A stretch of DNA of 64,000 nt from Rosellinia necatrix. Its lineage: Eukaryota; Ascomycota; Sordariomycetes; Xylariales; Xylariaceae. Made by a program: the position numbers and the translations under genes. The notes beneath the pieces are model-generated. The model saw only the letters and a list, made by a program, of their open reading frames with translations. It did no database searches and had not been told where the DNA came from. Location: NCBI GenBank assembly GCA_021209875.1, contig JAGYVD010000003.1, positions 2,852,001 to 2,916,000 of the forward strand, given 5' to 3'. Shown here piece by piece: positions 32,503 through 43,645 of this stretch; within the stretch, counting starts at the first letter, position 1, and every line of letters starts with the position of its first letter.

Positions 32503-35500
32503 CGGGGGAGAGGGTCGGACAGGAACGGACTCGGCTCGCTTGCAATTCTGGTCTCACTCGGGCGCGTGGCCCCTGGACCCGGCGCGGTCTCGCTCGTCCA
32601 ATCAGATCACTAACTGACTTGGTGGCCGATAAAGACTACAGGCTGGATTCGGTATTCCGTGTTACGTTTCGTCATCATCTGCTCGGATTGGGGAAAGACG
32701 CCCAACAAAGCCCATAATGAGATGTGAGATGTGAGATGTGAACTGTGGTAGCCAAACGTCCCTTGTATGAAAGTGACCGACCCTATCCGGATTTAGCCCC
32801 GCTGTAGGGTGGGACCACTATCTAAGTTCGCCCAAACATGAGAGAGAAAAGCAGATTCAATTAGACACGCTGCAGTGCATGTTCTGCATGTTTTAATTTG
32901 ATTAACCTCTAACCCATACCTAGATAAAGATTTATAATAAAGTACCCAATACATCTCATAACATCAGATGATCGGTGGCACTAACCTCCCAAGTGCTGCA
33001 TGCAGACACATAAGAAGTGTAACTAACTAAGAATGAATTAGATGATCTAATTTGCAGCACACTGGAAAGATGAGACGAGATAGAAGCAGAGATATGTCGT
33101 TCATCTCTCAAATTGAACAATTCGACAACCCGTGGCGTTCTAAGTACCTATTGGAATATACTACGTACCTAGGTACCTACCTAGACTGTAACTTTGACTT
33201 ACCCACAGTAACTATTAGTACCATGTCGTGTAGACTTTACTATACTGTGTTGCCATGATTCAACCGGTCTCGCCCACTCAGTCCGTGCCTCGGCGTGGCT
33301 GGACGTTATAACCGGACATCTAGAACATAAGCACAACGACACGACCTCCTGCATCGCATCATGCAGGTTCCCGATGACCTGTATCCTATATTGCATATGC
33401 ACGGCTCTACACGAATGACTGCTATGCATGCCCGCATGTTAGGCGCCCACAGTCACCTCACCTCGTTCCATTAGGCATCAGATAAGGGGGGATATCATCC
33501 ATTCGTCAACCTTATCTCCCAAGCACCGCGAGGGCGCGTATGGACACCACGACCCAGAGCCCTCCAGGTTTCGGTGTCGAGGGAACGTTGTCGTCTCTCT
33601 TCTGTCTATGTGCAATGTCACGGTTTCAACCGTTTACTGCGGGAACCCGCTCGATCGGTGTGGCCCCCGACGGATCGCACACGTCCACGTCCACGCCCAC
33701 GTCCACGCCCACGTCCACGCCCACGTCCACGCCCACGTCCACGCCCACGTCCACGCCCGTCGGGGGTGGCTGAGCTCGGTGCCTGTGACACGGACAATCG
33801 ACGTTTCGCCTCGTGAAACATATTAGAGAAACCAAGTTTCTGCTGGCCAGCACGACTCGCGGTCGGCGTCCCTTGGCTACGTAATGTCCCCAGGCGCGCA
33901 CGGCCTCCCGGATGTTAGCTAAGCCCCGGGACTGATGTATCGGCCATGAGCGAGCCCAGCCCCGTGGTCTCCCGACACCGAGTCTGAGGATGAACCGGGA
34001 CCTAGCATGCCCATCAATTCCCATACCCTGAAGGATTCTTGCAGTCCGAGGAAGTGGCTTTGCAGCGGGGGTACAACCGTATTGGCTCAAATATCCTGCA
34101 GGCGCTTGTGTCAGCGTATTGAATGATGCGACTAGCCTGCTTACGACGTTCTTGAGTGATGGGCGAGCATAAGGACAACACTATCATCGATTCGGAGTGG
34201 CCTTTTCATCGACCATGTCTACCCATCCTTCCGGGCTGATGTGATATATGCCTTGTGCGCCTCATGCGGATGAGACCACGTTTCGTTTCGTTAGCTGAAA
34301 AGCATAAATTATCAGAGATCAGCCGTAGGCGCAAATTCACATGACAATCCTAGGGGCGCCGCGACGTGACAGAAGCTTATTAGCTAAGAGTCCCTAGGCA
34401 ACAGCTCTAGATAGTATAGGTATTCATTCCATATAATATCTGGTCTCGCATTTGGCTGGAATGGCAGTTGACAGTCCCAGAAAATCCGGTACTTGTCACT
34501 GTTGTTATCAAGTCTTGCCTCAATGTGGAACAACCAGATCTGGAAATGAGGAGGCAGTAGGTTGTCAGGCGTCAGACTGCAGGATGGCTGCATTCAGTAT
34601 TACATACATTCACAGTAGAGCTTACACATCATCCGAATTCCGGCGCCGTAAGTGTGAAATGTCAAATATTGACAGACGCCCCATTCATGTACTATACGGA
34701 CGACTCTGGCGACTTACCCAGCCAGATGGTACGGGTAGGTAGCATCTATCCACTACTAAGATTCATCGGTTGCAATTAATCCGACCGGTTTCAGCCGTAC
34801 TTCTTACACGTAGCGGCCCGGGAACTGATAGGTAATGGTTGCATTCAATACGACTACGTTAGATCCGATAACTTGATGAAGGGATTTATGTGACGCGTGT
34901 TATACATTACGGGGTACTTAAGCGTGTATCATGAGCCACAGTTTTTTGTAGATCAACAAAGTAATTGGCCTATAGAAAATGAAGAAAGAAAGGAAAAAAA
35001 AACCCGGCTAGGCTGAAACAAAAAGAAAAACAAGTACCCAGGCCTTCAAAAGAAAGGCCCAAACAAAAATCATCTTGTTTTGACTTTTCCATGCCCGCTA
35101 ATTCTTTCGGCCAAACACTAAATGGCGCGGCGTTTTGGTGTAATTAAGATACGGCCGAACCCGTATTTAGCCAACGCTGGTATCGAGAATAGAGAACCGC
35201 GCAAGGGGCTGTTTTTGCGATAGCAACCCCAGGGAAGAGGTGCTGGGCAGTGTTCGTAGCCCAAAACCTTGCTTTTCGGTGACGCCCACGGGCGTGGTCC
35301 TAGGATAGACTACTTCTCAAGAGGGTTTCCCTAGGCAGTAGGCACTGTAACAAAGGTATGACATGGAATGGCGAGGCACTGCCGGGAATCGCTGTTGGCG
35401 GCACGGCATATGCGGCCCCGGAGACCCGGAAACTAAAGCGCCGGCTGGTTGGGGATTAGCCTGAAGACAGATTGTAATGCATCTCTTCGGGCGCTCGCCA

Positions 35501-36166
35501 GCATTGCGGCCTTAAAAACGCAGGTAACTAACCCTGTGTATAGCTGGGGCGCGATATGTAACGCTTTCACGATGCAAATAGATGCTAAAACTTGAAACTT
35601 GGTCTAAGTGATCGGACACGACCAATCTTCACATAATGTCTGGTAAATTTGGGGTCTGCATACACTACATAATTACTACACCAAACATGTTAGATTGCAG
35701 CTTGATGCCATCTTTTTGTGGAATTGAACTTTCGGGCGTCATATATTGGGCTAAACTAAGGAGCTGGGTGAGCGCCGTCAAAAGCTCTTGCACCCCTTCC
35801 GAGTTGTGTTCTATCACACCCTCTCTGGCTAGATAGGCCCCGCCGTAGAATTGACTGTGCAAACGGACAAGAAAGAAAAGTAGCCTGTACTAGGGCTTGG
35901 CCATCTCGGGCGTTAGCTACCAGGTCGTAAAACGAGTCCTCCGTACGCCGTAGGGGACTCTGTCAAAAAAAAAAAAACTCCTCCGCCATGATTAGAAAAA
36001 AACATGCTTGACCGAAACTCCCAACAACCGCTTCCCGTACCGTATTTTGCTCGGTGATTTGTGCATCGACGCATGTAGTCGTTTTCAAGTATGTACAATG
36101 AAATATAGTCAGATTGTCGCCCGTAGCTAGAATACGGAGTTCTTCCGGTAACCGGTTCGCCCCCAC
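32503..36166. other. Long gene-poor stretch
   Basis: 3.7 kb with no convincing complete gene. It contains a 12-bp minisatellite (33686-33757), a TACCTAGGTACCTACCTAG island near 33170 and poly-A tracts near 34995 and 35968. A minus-strand region at about 35665-35990 has a polypyrimidine/CACAG acceptor-like site near 35845 and a protein-like frame after it, but no consistent upstream exon. It may be a gene remnant. The 154-codon frame at 33626-34090 arises from the minisatellite. Confidence 0.5.
33686..33757. repeat. 12-bp minisatellite, six copies
   Basis: The unit CACGTCCACGCC is repeated six times without change, preceded by a partial unit. Intergenic. Confidence 0.9.
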
Positions 36167-37063
36167 TCATATCCACACTACCTGCTGGGACGGAGCAGGC
36201 TCCGGCGTCATGAAATTCGATAGTAGGTCGTGAATCTCGGCCAGGTAATCCTCAGCTTTGAACTTCCGGAGACCTCGGACCGCGAGCTGTTCCTCTTCGT
36301 CGTCGGTACCTTGTAACTTATCTTTTACGCCCAGCTCCTCTGCCAATTCGGATACCTTGGCCAGTTCGTGGCCAAAAGGATGCTGGGATTCGGTAGCATC
36401 CGTAAGTCGGCGAATACGGGGTGCAGGCAATGAGCTAGCTGTTGATGTTGGCGTGATGGGCGGCACCGGCACAGGAGATTTGAGGGAATGAGAACCCAAT
36501 GATACAGATGTGGCCGAAGTTGAAGTTGAGGATGACCGAGACATGGAAAAGCTGGCCTTAGTCGAGACCGTCTTGCCCGATTGGTTGGAAAAGCGAGCGT
36601 GTTTGTTTGCCAGATTCTCGAAGGATGCTTTCTTTGTATGTGATGGAGCGCGCTTAGGAATGCTTGGCGCTTCTTGACCGCTAGGGGCTGGCTTCTGAGC
36701 CGGCGCGGTAAAGTAGCACGACAAATGATTCGGTTCTGGCGATTCAGCAATGCGATCCACCGATGGTATCTCCGGGCTGGTGGGGGGCGAGGACATCGCA
36801 GTACTCGGGCTGTCCAAGGAAGACTCATCATCAGACTTTGAAGAGTGAGTCGGCGATGCGGTTGCCCTGGGATACAAGTCTGGAGCGTTGTATGCCAGCA
36901 TGTTTGTTGTATGAGTTAGCGCCATTGGGCTTGAGATCTTGTTGCGAATGGACCTGGCATATTCAGGGCCTCGAGCTGTCGTGTTGCTCCGGTGTGGTAA
37001 GAGACCCGTATCAGTCGACGTCTGCTTCCCACGCCGTGTCGTGAATGCTCTTGCAAGCGACAT
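36167..37063 (-). CDS. Conserved fungal protein of unknown function
   Basis: A single exon of 298 residues starting MSLARAFTTRRGK. The longer frame upstream to 37132 starts in a phenylalanine-rich leader and is unlikely to be used. Most of the protein is Ser/Pro/Thr-rich and disordered, with conserved-looking islands: ALTHTTNMLAYNAPDLYPR near residue 48, NHLSCYFTAPAQ, PKRAPSHTKKASFENLANKH, and a folded-looking C-terminus HPFGHELAKVSELAEELG then FKAEDYLAEIHDLLSNF ending in VVWI. I recognise the pattern from uncharacterised Pezizomycotina proteins but know no function. The SHTKKASFENLA segment looks like a phosphorylation target (inference). Confidence 0.75.
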   Translation of the reverse strand: MSLARAFTTRRGKQTSTDTGLLPHRSNTTARGPEYARSIRNKISSPMALTHTTNMLAYNAPDLYPRATASPTHSSKSDDESSLDSPSTAMSSPPTSPEIPSVDRIAESPEPNHLSCYFTAPAQKPAPSGQEAPSIPKRAPSHTKKASFENLANKHARFSNQSGKTVSTKASFSMSRSSSTSTSATSVSLGSHSLKSPVPVPPITPTSTASSLPAPRIRRLTDATESQHPFGHELAKVSELAEELGVKDKLQGTDDEEEQLAVRGLRKFKAEDYLAEIHDLLSNFMTPEPAPSQQVVWI

Positions 37064-40000
37064 CTTGTGTGGTCGCTTTGAAGATATGGCAGATATGCGC
37101 GAGGGAAAAAAAAAAAAAGGGAACAAAAACAAAAAGAGCCGTCAACGAGGACTTGTGGCTTGAAAAATAGGGCAAGCCGCGACAAGGTTTGAAAGCTGTT
37201 TAATCCGATGATACAGAGCGAATTTTATGAAGTCCAGTATGCTTGTAAACCAGACAAGGCCTCCTTCAGAACCGGAAAGCGTGACAGGCTGCAGCAAGTT
37301 GAGACCACTTAGGACCAGTTGGTTGGGTGTGGCAAGTGATGATGGGTGAACAACGTGATGGGATTGCGCTGGACAAATATCAAGTTGATGGTGGCTGCAG
37401 GACGGCGATACCTTGTATCACGGTATGCAATTATGTGGCCGACTTGCGGAGTTGAGTTGCGCAGTGCACGCGGCTCATTCACGATGATTGCCCTGATTGG
37501 GAAGGTGGATGGCTTAGTTTCGTCTTTTTGGCCGAGACGGTCTGGTGACCCCTCTGTTCTCTGCCCTCTGCTTTCAAGGTGGCAGGTCAGTAGCAACGTA
37601 GTACTACACAACCTCTTTGCTGGACCTCTTTGCTGGAACAAAGTAGGACGGAGAAGCTGCGTAATCCCAGTTGCGACCAACGCACTCGAGCTGCGACGTC
37701 CTGTCTTTGGACAAGTACGGGCGCGACGGCCTGGCTTGAGAAAGAGACCGTGCTCAGCTGGAGTGGGTGAGCGAAGAATCAGGCGGATAAAGGGCGATCA
37801 GTAGCGATTGGCGATCAATTGAATGCTAAAACCCGGTGAATACCGGATAATACTGGCGCTAAGGCGATCAACCATATAATGGTCAATTGGTGACAAGAGA
37901 TCGTGCGATATGCCACGCAGTCTTTCTTGTCTTGACTGCGCTTGCGTGTCCGGGGGTCTCGTAGTCACTAGCTTACTGTCAGACGCCGGTTGAACTACCC
38001 AGATATTGCCGGTAAGCCAGATCGTTTGTACCGATCTGAGGATGTCGAACAAGTAATAGAATTCGTGCCCCGAGCGAGTCGATTCCACGGGGGGTAAGCG
38101 GCAATGGTGCTGTCGCCGCAGATTTGGGATTGTTGAACGAGCCCGTCTGCACGATCGGTAGCTCGAGTGTCTTGGAGAATACCAGAACAAACCCGTGAAA
38201 CTTCCAGGTTCCCGAGTGATGCTTCTGAGTGAAGAGAAAGGACGGTATGAATAAAACAATAACCTGCTCGTCCTCGGGCTCTGTGTTCGAAAGGAGAGAC
38301 GACGATCAAGAGACCCAGCGAGTTGGAATTTCGTAGCCTGCGAAGAAGAAAAAAAGGTAATGAGTAGAGCAGAATCACCTGATTCACAGCAATACGTCAA
38401 GGAGTGAATAAGAGAAGGATAAACAGGGGACAGATCCCTATAGGACGGGGACGATTGGCGACGTAGAAAACGGGAGGATGAGAGTGAGTAAAATTGAAAT
38501 GCCCGGAACGGAATGGAGGAGCAGGGCACGATAATAAGAGAGGTCCCCAGATTGCAAGGTCTCTCAGTGTCGTGTATCCCAGACTGCCATAGGCCCATAG
38601 TCTGGCTGAGGAAACAATCTACCGAGAGGTGCGGCCTGGGTGGTAGCGTTGCGTGGATGTTGGTCGCGTTGTGGAGCATGCAACGACAAGGGTCCTTTGC
38701 TAGGGCTCCAAGAGGCGGGATTGGTGTGACGGGCGCCAAGCGTTGTGGTCAATGGACGAGAACAACTATGGGCGCATACATAGTCACTAGTTAATAATCA
38801 GAACCCCATCACCAACACGCACCACCTGCAGGAACAAACATCGATATATTGATATTCTGGGGCCAGGATACAAAGAGCTCACTGGCTGGGGGAGAAAGGA
38901 CCTTTTACATCCCCATGCCAACACTATCATTGTATCGTGTCCATTCACCTATTACTACTTCCTTGTTGTTGTCGTTGTTGTTGTTGTGATTTGTTCTTTC
39001 TAACCAACTGAGATCTGGTTTATGTACTTCGTAACTGAAAGAGAGAGAGAGAGAGAGGGCTAAAATAAAAAAATAAAAATAAAAAAAGGCATCAATTTCA
39101 TTTCAGGGGCGCAAGGCGCAACAATGCGCGCACAGTTAATTCGTTGCGAGCAGAATCGGCCATGGCTCGTCTGCATGACCCCGTCCCCTATTTTGGCATC
39201 CCTAGCCAATCCGGGCCAGCACATGGTAACTATCCTCTCCTACATATCCTTGTTGACCAGGACACCGACCGGGGGGCTCAAGGGAAGGACAAATGGCTCT
39301 GTTCAATCAGGTGCGGTGTTGATGGCGAACCACGGTACCTAACCTAACTGAGGGTGAATTAACCCGACTTCCCGATCCGTCTGTTGGATCGCTGAGCCAA
39401 TCGTTTATTCCAGATCCCATCAACCCTCTGGCGCCCGCCACTATAACGGGCGAGTCCAAGCGCTAGTACCTATCCCGCCGCCTTGTCCACCTATCAAACC
39501 GAAGTAGGTAGGTACTATCTACCTAGGTAGTTACTAGTGTACTAACCTTAGTCGGTAGTTGGCCAAGAGGCATGGAACGTTTACATACATACATGTATAG
39601 TTAGTTATACATAGCAGCAAGTTACAAGTTCTAGTATAAACTTAGGTAGATACTTAAGCATCTAACCTACCTACCTAAGATAGAGATGCAATACTATACC
39701 CACTGTGAGTGTCCTTAATTGGACCTCATGTAGATAAATACGGTAGATGCCTATAGGTAAGTAGGTAGGTACCTAGGCAGGCAGTAAGTAACGGTGTGAC
39801 CTTGAACAGCTGGAGCCAAAGGCACTACCATAGTGTACTGCGAGTAATCCTGCAGCTTTGGAGTTCCGCTCTGCACCATGAACGGAAGGAATATGCAGCC
39901 AACATGATTTATTTAATTCATTACTGTACGTGGCCACCCACGGGTGCTCCACGCCGCTGCCACCCATTTTATAGGGCGAATCATGCAGCTTGCCTACTGC

Positions 40001-41471
40001 GACCTGACGGACCGTTCAACTCGGCATCCAAACTGTCGTCCTGGCTGTGTCAGCCGGTCAGCACACAAGTAGTGTAGGCGGTCACAAGCGAAATATGCAG
40101 TCACGAGCCGAATGAAAAACTAATATTGCCTATCAGGGCCTAGTCTGGTCCTGAACCACCTACATAAATCTGTGTGTATATATTTAATACGGTACTAGAG
40201 TTGATTACTTGATTATTGGTTGATTGAATGAATGAATGATTGATTGATTATATCGTGTGCATGTCGCAAAGTGCTGACGAACTCCCTCAGCTTCCCTAAA
40301 CTGCATCTGATGAACCATATGTCTAAATAGGAATAGCCTGGAAGCACAGTATTTCGGTGCATATCGTAGCATGAAACCGACGAGGGTCAGCAACTGCAAC
40401 TGGGCAAGTCGAAGGAAGATTATGATTGGGCAGGGTTTCATACCTTCATTAGTTATCATTTGCCTAGTGTTTCAAGTTTTGTCCTCTTGTTCCTGCGCTC
40501 CCTTCCCTGGTGCTCGACACGCTGCATGCAAGTATGTAGTTCCTACCTACTTATGCAGGCAGGAGGTTCGACAAACAAGGGTCGAACAAAGCAGGTGCTA
40601 TAACAATGCGGCCTTTGGCCAGTCTCTCGGCCATTTATCCCCCTCCCGCCTGCAAAGCCCTTTCTGCTCAGCCTCCGAGAATGCCTACCTACAGACTCCG
40701 GTTTCTATTACATACCTACCTAGTTAGGTAGGTATGTATCCTATTGCGTTTTGTTGTTGGCACCTAGTTCTGCGAACATACATGCCGTGGCGGATGAGAC
40801 TGTGGCGGACGAAACACCCTCGGCCGAGGCCGCATCTCCGACCGGAAGGGTGGGCAGACAGCTGATCCCCGGCGGACATCTGCTTTGCTTCGTGACTATG
40901 GAGGAATGGCATAGCATCATGAATGATGCGATTTTAAACTCGTGCCTTGTTCGTTTCTTCGAGGCGACAATTCCTCCGACCCACCGCAGCTAGATAGGCC
41001 ATTGTCACAAATGGCCACAAATGATCTACATGTTACTACAACGGTTGCTCTTTTATTAGCCGTGGCGAGGAAATCCCTGCTCGCACCTACCTAGGCCAAT
41101 GCATGGAGTTTCACGATCAACTAACGAAATTCTTTTAATTCCGTGGCGGGCTGATTTGGTACAAAACAGCTATGTTTGGGCCTTTGAGATCCATTGGATA
41201 TACCGTTTAGGTATACCATACCATAGCCTCGGTGCCTTTCGAAACATAGTTGGTGGACTCGGCTCTATTAATAAATTCTCGTAAGTGTCGTCTGAATGCG
41301 CGCTCTATTACTACATTTTTAGTCCAAAATCTATAAGCATAGCACAGTCGTCTTAGGGACTCCATCTAGGGAGCCTAGTCAGGGCTAACCAACGCGTCGA
41401 CTAATATGCGTCAGTCCTGCAAACTGTCTTCAGCCTGAAGATAAACCAGGTGGAACCTAATTAGTATTCCC
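37064..41471. other. Longest central gene-free stretch
   Basis: 4.4 kb. Immediately upstream of the preceding gene is an A tract (37107-37119) likely in its leader. A 313-codon minus-strand frame (37798-38739) is Ser/Arg-rich, without domains, and I do not call it. The rest holds (GTT)n near 38963-38988, (AG)n at 39037-39058 followed by A-rich sequence, and many TACCTAGGTA islands (39503-39535, 39640-39785, 40700-40735). Confidence 0.5.
39037..39058. repeat. (AG)n microsatellite
   Basis: A run of about ten AG dinucleotides, followed by an A-rich tract to about 39088. Confidence 0.85.
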
Positions 41472-43202
41472 CTAATCTTCGTCCATCGAATCACCACTTT
41501 CTTCCTCGTCGTCCTCGTCATCACTTCCGTCTTCGGAGCTTTCGGCATTTGCTACGCTAACAAGCCGCTCTTCTATGTCATCTGTTGGTTTGACCGCGAG
41601 TTTGTGAGCAAACGCCTTTCGGACCGCCGCATTGGTGCTCGTGTCCCACACATGCATCGTGCCCTTGCTGCCGGCCACTGCGAGACGGAAGGCCACCTCG
41701 GGATCTGGGGCAAAGTTAGTAGAGAAGACCCTGCCAATGTCCAAGTTCCGTGACACGACCATCGCAGGTCCCGAGGGTTGTATATTCCAAAGCTTGACAG
41801 TCTTGTCGGTCGAACCTGTAGCTATGAAGCCAGGCACATGAGCGTTGATATCAAACGAGGTAAGTGATTCGTCGTGCGCCTGGAGCGTCCACACTGCCTT
41901 GCTAGCTGATGGGCTCGACGGGATATTGCGAATATCGAAGTAATGTATTATGCCGTTTTCTGTAGAGACGTAGAAGAAGTTGGGATCGTGGGGATCCCAC
42001 TTGATATTCTCAACATCGCTCTCGACACCCCACCTCGGAGTCTTCGCATCCGGAGCCCTCATATCGGCCGCGACCACAGTCCGGTCGTAACTCCCACTCA
42101 GCAACACTGTAGACTCTACTGCATGCCATGCTAATGAGCATACCTTATCGGTATGGTACGAGTATGACTTGGCGCACTTTGCTGTATTTAAATCCCAGAG
42201 TTTGACGGTCTTATCGGCCGACGCGGAGGCTAGGAGGTTCCTATGTTTCCGGTTGGCGGCCAGAGACAGAACCGCATCCACGTGGTATTCGTTATTGGCC
42301 TTCTTCGATTTCTTCTTCTTCTTCTTCTTCCTGTCTTGCTCCTGCAGGTTACCACCTTGGCCAAGGATGGCATTAGGACAGATACTATCCACGGTATCTA
42401 AGTCCCACACTTCGATATCGGGGTCCATGGTACCTATCGCGACGAAGTTGGCCGTCGCGTCTTTCCCTACCCCCATTTTCGATACTGGAACGTCGAGCCA
42501 TTCCAGACATAGTGGTATAGCGGGCAGCATAATATCGTGGTGTACGTAAAGGTTGTCGGCGTCATCCTCGTAAACGAAGACCTCAAGATACGCCAGTTCA
42601 TCTTCTACCTTGGCAGCGAGCAACAAATTATCCGTCGCCAAGATCTGGAGCTCTTCGCGGTCTTCATCTTGTTGGTCCTGCTCGTCGGGTATTGTGATAT
42701 AGGGGTCCTCTTTATTTGATTCGTAATAGGCTAGTGATTTAATGTTGCCAAACATATCCATACGCTGACCATGGACGTCGTCTTCGTCCTCGTCGTCGTA
42801 GTGTTCCAGGTCATACTCTTTAAGGTCGGGGTCGTTAATATCAATTCTACGGATTGGTTAGCATCGCAAAAGAGAACAGCGACTGGGTCGAAGAGCGTAC
42901 TCTTCTGCCTTTTGTTTTTTATTTGGGGTTTGATCCCTTCCCCCTCCAACGACGGCATCATCATCAACCCCCGTTATGCTATCTTCGTCCTCGTCCTCGT
43001 CCTCGTTCTCGCCGCCGTTGTTTTCATCATCACCGCCGCCTCTCTGCGCTTCCTCTAAGTCATCGTTGGCATCGTCTAGTTTTAATTTCGCCAATTCGGT
43101 CATGCGCTCAAAGTCGGCCTCATCAAAATTATATCTTGAAGGGAAAGGCGCAGCGAATCCCCGTGGAATCCAAGTGGATGTAGTGATCATGGACTCGGCC
43201 AT
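41472..43202 (-). CDS. PWP1, WD40 ribosome-biogenesis protein
   Basis: Two exons, 43202-42901 and 42846-41472, with a 54-bp intron (GTACGC..GCTAACCAATCCGTAG) in phase 2; 558 residues. The N-terminus MITTSTWIPRGFAAPFPSRY, then YNFDEADFERMTELAKLKL, and the spliced segment INDPDLKEYDLEHYDDEDED leading into MDMFGNIKSLAYYESNKEDP are hallmarks of PWP1. An acidic stretch precedes the intron and a lysine run (KKKKKKKSKK) lies in the loop between early blades. WD blades include LLASASADKTVKLWDL, LLSGSYDRTVVAADMR and FIATGSTDKTVKLWNI. The tail is acidic. PWP1 is a nucleolar chromatin-associated factor for pre-rRNA transcription and processing. Divergent from prp16. Confidence 0.92.
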
Positions 43203-43645
43203 GTTGCTTGTTATTTTGCGCCTTTCGTGCTAGAGTTGTGAAAAAGCAATGACAGGGCCTCAATGTTTAGAAAGGTAGTAGCTATCTGAAATGCCCCTCC
43301 AACTTTTTTTTTTTTGGACGGGGGGGAACTTACCAAAATCCGGCGGGGCTTCTCTCTTATCGATCGATTTCTATACCTAGGGTAGTTTATCCGCTACCTC
43401 TAGGCACTGGTCTCACTGGACCATACCAAGCCGTGCTACCTAAATAGGCGCTTCTTGGACCCGACTTTACTCGGTACCTTAGGTACTTAACTACCTACCT
43501 ACCTACCTACTCTTTGTCGCAACAGCCCTCGCAGCCCTTATAACCCTTACAGCCTTGTTGACTCGCTCTTTTACCTAACGAGTGTGATATTGACGAAGGC
43601 ATCTTTTCTTTGGAATTACGGGCTCGACAGGCACCCGTTGCACAA
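43203..43645. promoter_or_regulatory. Bidirectional promoter between pwp1 and prp16
   Basis: 443 bp separates the divergent start codons of two essential-type nuclear genes. It contains a T tract followed by a G run (about 43306-43327) and an ACCTACCTACCTACCTAC array at 43491-43508. The sharing of one short region suggests co-expression; no specific binding site is asserted. Confidence 0.6.

Noticed and set aside
33626..34090. 154-codon minus-strand frame with (Val-Gly-Val-Asp)n repeat
   Set aside because: The repeat is simply the translated 12-bp minisatellite; the rest has no domain.
37798..38739. 313-codon minus-strand frame
   Set aside because: Ser/Arg/Leu-rich composition typical of chance frames, no domain, no splice partner; it lies in the probable upstream region of the orphan gene at 36167-37063.
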